This document shows, piece after piece, positions 63,187-64,000 of a stretch of DNA of 64,000 nt. Source of the stretch: Pestalotiopsis fici W106-1 (taxonomy: Eukaryota > Ascomycota > Sordariomycetes > Amphisphaeriales > Sporocadaceae). Numbering within the stretch: position 1 is the stretch's first letter; the number at the start of each line of letters is the position of its first letter. The notes below the pieces were generated by a model that was given only the letters and a program-made list of their open reading frames with translations, searched no databases and was not told the origin of the DNA. Both the position numbers and the translations under genes were made by a program. The stretch is from positions 4,073,925 to 4,137,924 of the forward strand of contig NW_006917092.1 in the NCBI RefSeq assembly GCF_000516985.1, written 5' to 3'.

Positions 63187-64000
63187 GCTTATCGACAAGA
63201 TGAGATGGGGTCGGTGGCCCCAGGCCAGGCTGCTTGCCAGCTCTGACGTGCTCTGGCTCTGGCCGCGAGCATTGCAGGGTGCGCCGATCGCATCTGTTGT
63301 CGCCGTCGAGGGGGGAGGCGGGCGAGTCGATCTATAAGACCGGAGCTGCTATAGGCCAAGTGTATAGTCTTTCAATCTACATCCGGACGGGCCATGAGGC
63401 AAAGGAGGAAGGAGGGCAACGGAAGAGCAAGGAGCTTGGGCCACGGTTCGCAATGCACTAGAACCACGGGCGGGGTCGGGCGCGTAGGTAGCAACGCGCC
63501 TTCCCCATTGGCAAGCGCTCGAGGCGGCCAAAGTCGCGTCCCAGGTCCAAATGGTGCAACCAGCAGCCAGAATCCTCACACACAGACTCATCATCCCACT
63601 CGACTCTGCGGCATCGCATCACCGCCAGCTATATCCAATTGCGCCCGACAATCCTCTTTGTCTCACGCCTGTCTCTCTGCACACCCCATCCCCAGCCTGT
63701 GTGCGAAGCTGTCAGATCTGTTATTTTTACCTCCGTCCGTGGGCTAGCTTGCGACGCTGTCTAGGGCAGGTACCGACCGGAGCGCAGAGGCGAGCTGGCA
63801 ACGCGCGCCCGCACAACGTCGTTGCCTTCATCTAGAACCTCGACGACTCAGATCCACCTGCTATCGCCTCGCCAGTCAAAAGGGCTTCGGGATCACACGT
63901 GGGGTTTCCGACGACCAGTCCCGACCTACACTTGAAACACGGCCAATTCTGGACCATCCCACACTCTTCGTCTCATTGTCCGCCTTCCGCCCCCAAAGAC

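Larger units (their letters stand above)
62172..64000. other. Intergenic to window end, probable 5' flank of a gene beyond
   Basis: No convincing gene. The near part is the proline-rich gene's promoter. From about 63,190 the DNA is GC-rich, and from about 63,590 it becomes CT- and CA-rich (CTCTTTGTCTCACGCCTGTC, CACACCCCATCCCCAGCC), the look of a long fungal 5' leader on the plus strand. Its coding region would lie beyond 64,000. Confidence 0.5.

Overview
The window reads as nuclear DNA of a filamentous ascomycete (Pezizomycotina, possibly Sordariomycetes; species not determinable). The evidence is short 50-100 base introns with GTAWGT-type donors and CTAAC/CTGAC branch sites, Zn2Cys6 transcription factors, a fungal hybrid histidine kinase, a PL1 pectin lyase, and a large block of DNA with the signature of repeat-induced point mutation (RIP). 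It has two sharply different halves.

Bases 1 to about 31,950 are a very AT-rich, gene-free block. CpA and TpG are almost absent and replaced by TpA, while CpG persists, and no reading frame reaches 100 codons. This is what RIP leaves of old transposons and duplicated sequence. Inside it are several tandem arrays (4.84-4.97, 9.90-10.02, 14.20-14.33, 21.80-21.96, 23.97-24.07 and 29.51-29.89 kb). A striking fossil at 16.7-17.1 kb holds three C2H2 zinc fingers exactly 174 bases apart, whose lost Cys and His ligands have all become Tyr, as RIP would do. A few islands (12.5-13.1, 14.16-14.40, 29.45-29.9 kb) keep CA/TG and are younger or escaped RIP.

At about 32 kb composition switches abruptly to ordinary genic DNA. 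The first gene (32.0-32.9 kb, minus) is a Zn2Cys6 regulator that stops early in its middle homology region right at the edge of the block. Then come: a disordered protein of unknown function (33.6-34.9, minus); a secreted purine nucleoside permease (NUP) family protein (35.3-36.7, minus); a small secreted protein (41.0-41.9, plus); a 1,255-residue GAF/HisKA/HATPase/receiver hybrid histidine kinase (42.2-46.1, minus); a secreted pectin lyase (48.2-49.5, minus); an isochorismatase-like hydrolase with two 16-base micro-exons (50.8-51.7, minus); a complete 600-residue Zn2Cys6 regulator in seven exons with a GC-AG intron (52.5-55.0, minus); a Thr/Ser-rich surface protein with an N-terminal membrane helix and a GPI-like tail (55.9-58.0, minus); and a secreted proline-rich protein built from duplicated exon cassettes and micro-exons (60.8-62.2, minus).

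I see no metabolic gene cluster or operon-like logic. The genes are separately promoted and eight of the nine intact ones are on the minus strand. Several face the cell surface or exterior (NUP, small secreted protein, pectin lyase, mucin-like protein, proline-rich protein), which suits a plant- or substrate-associated fungus next to a fast-evolving AT-rich compartment. Exon coordinates were deduced by hand from splice signals, frame and family resemblance.
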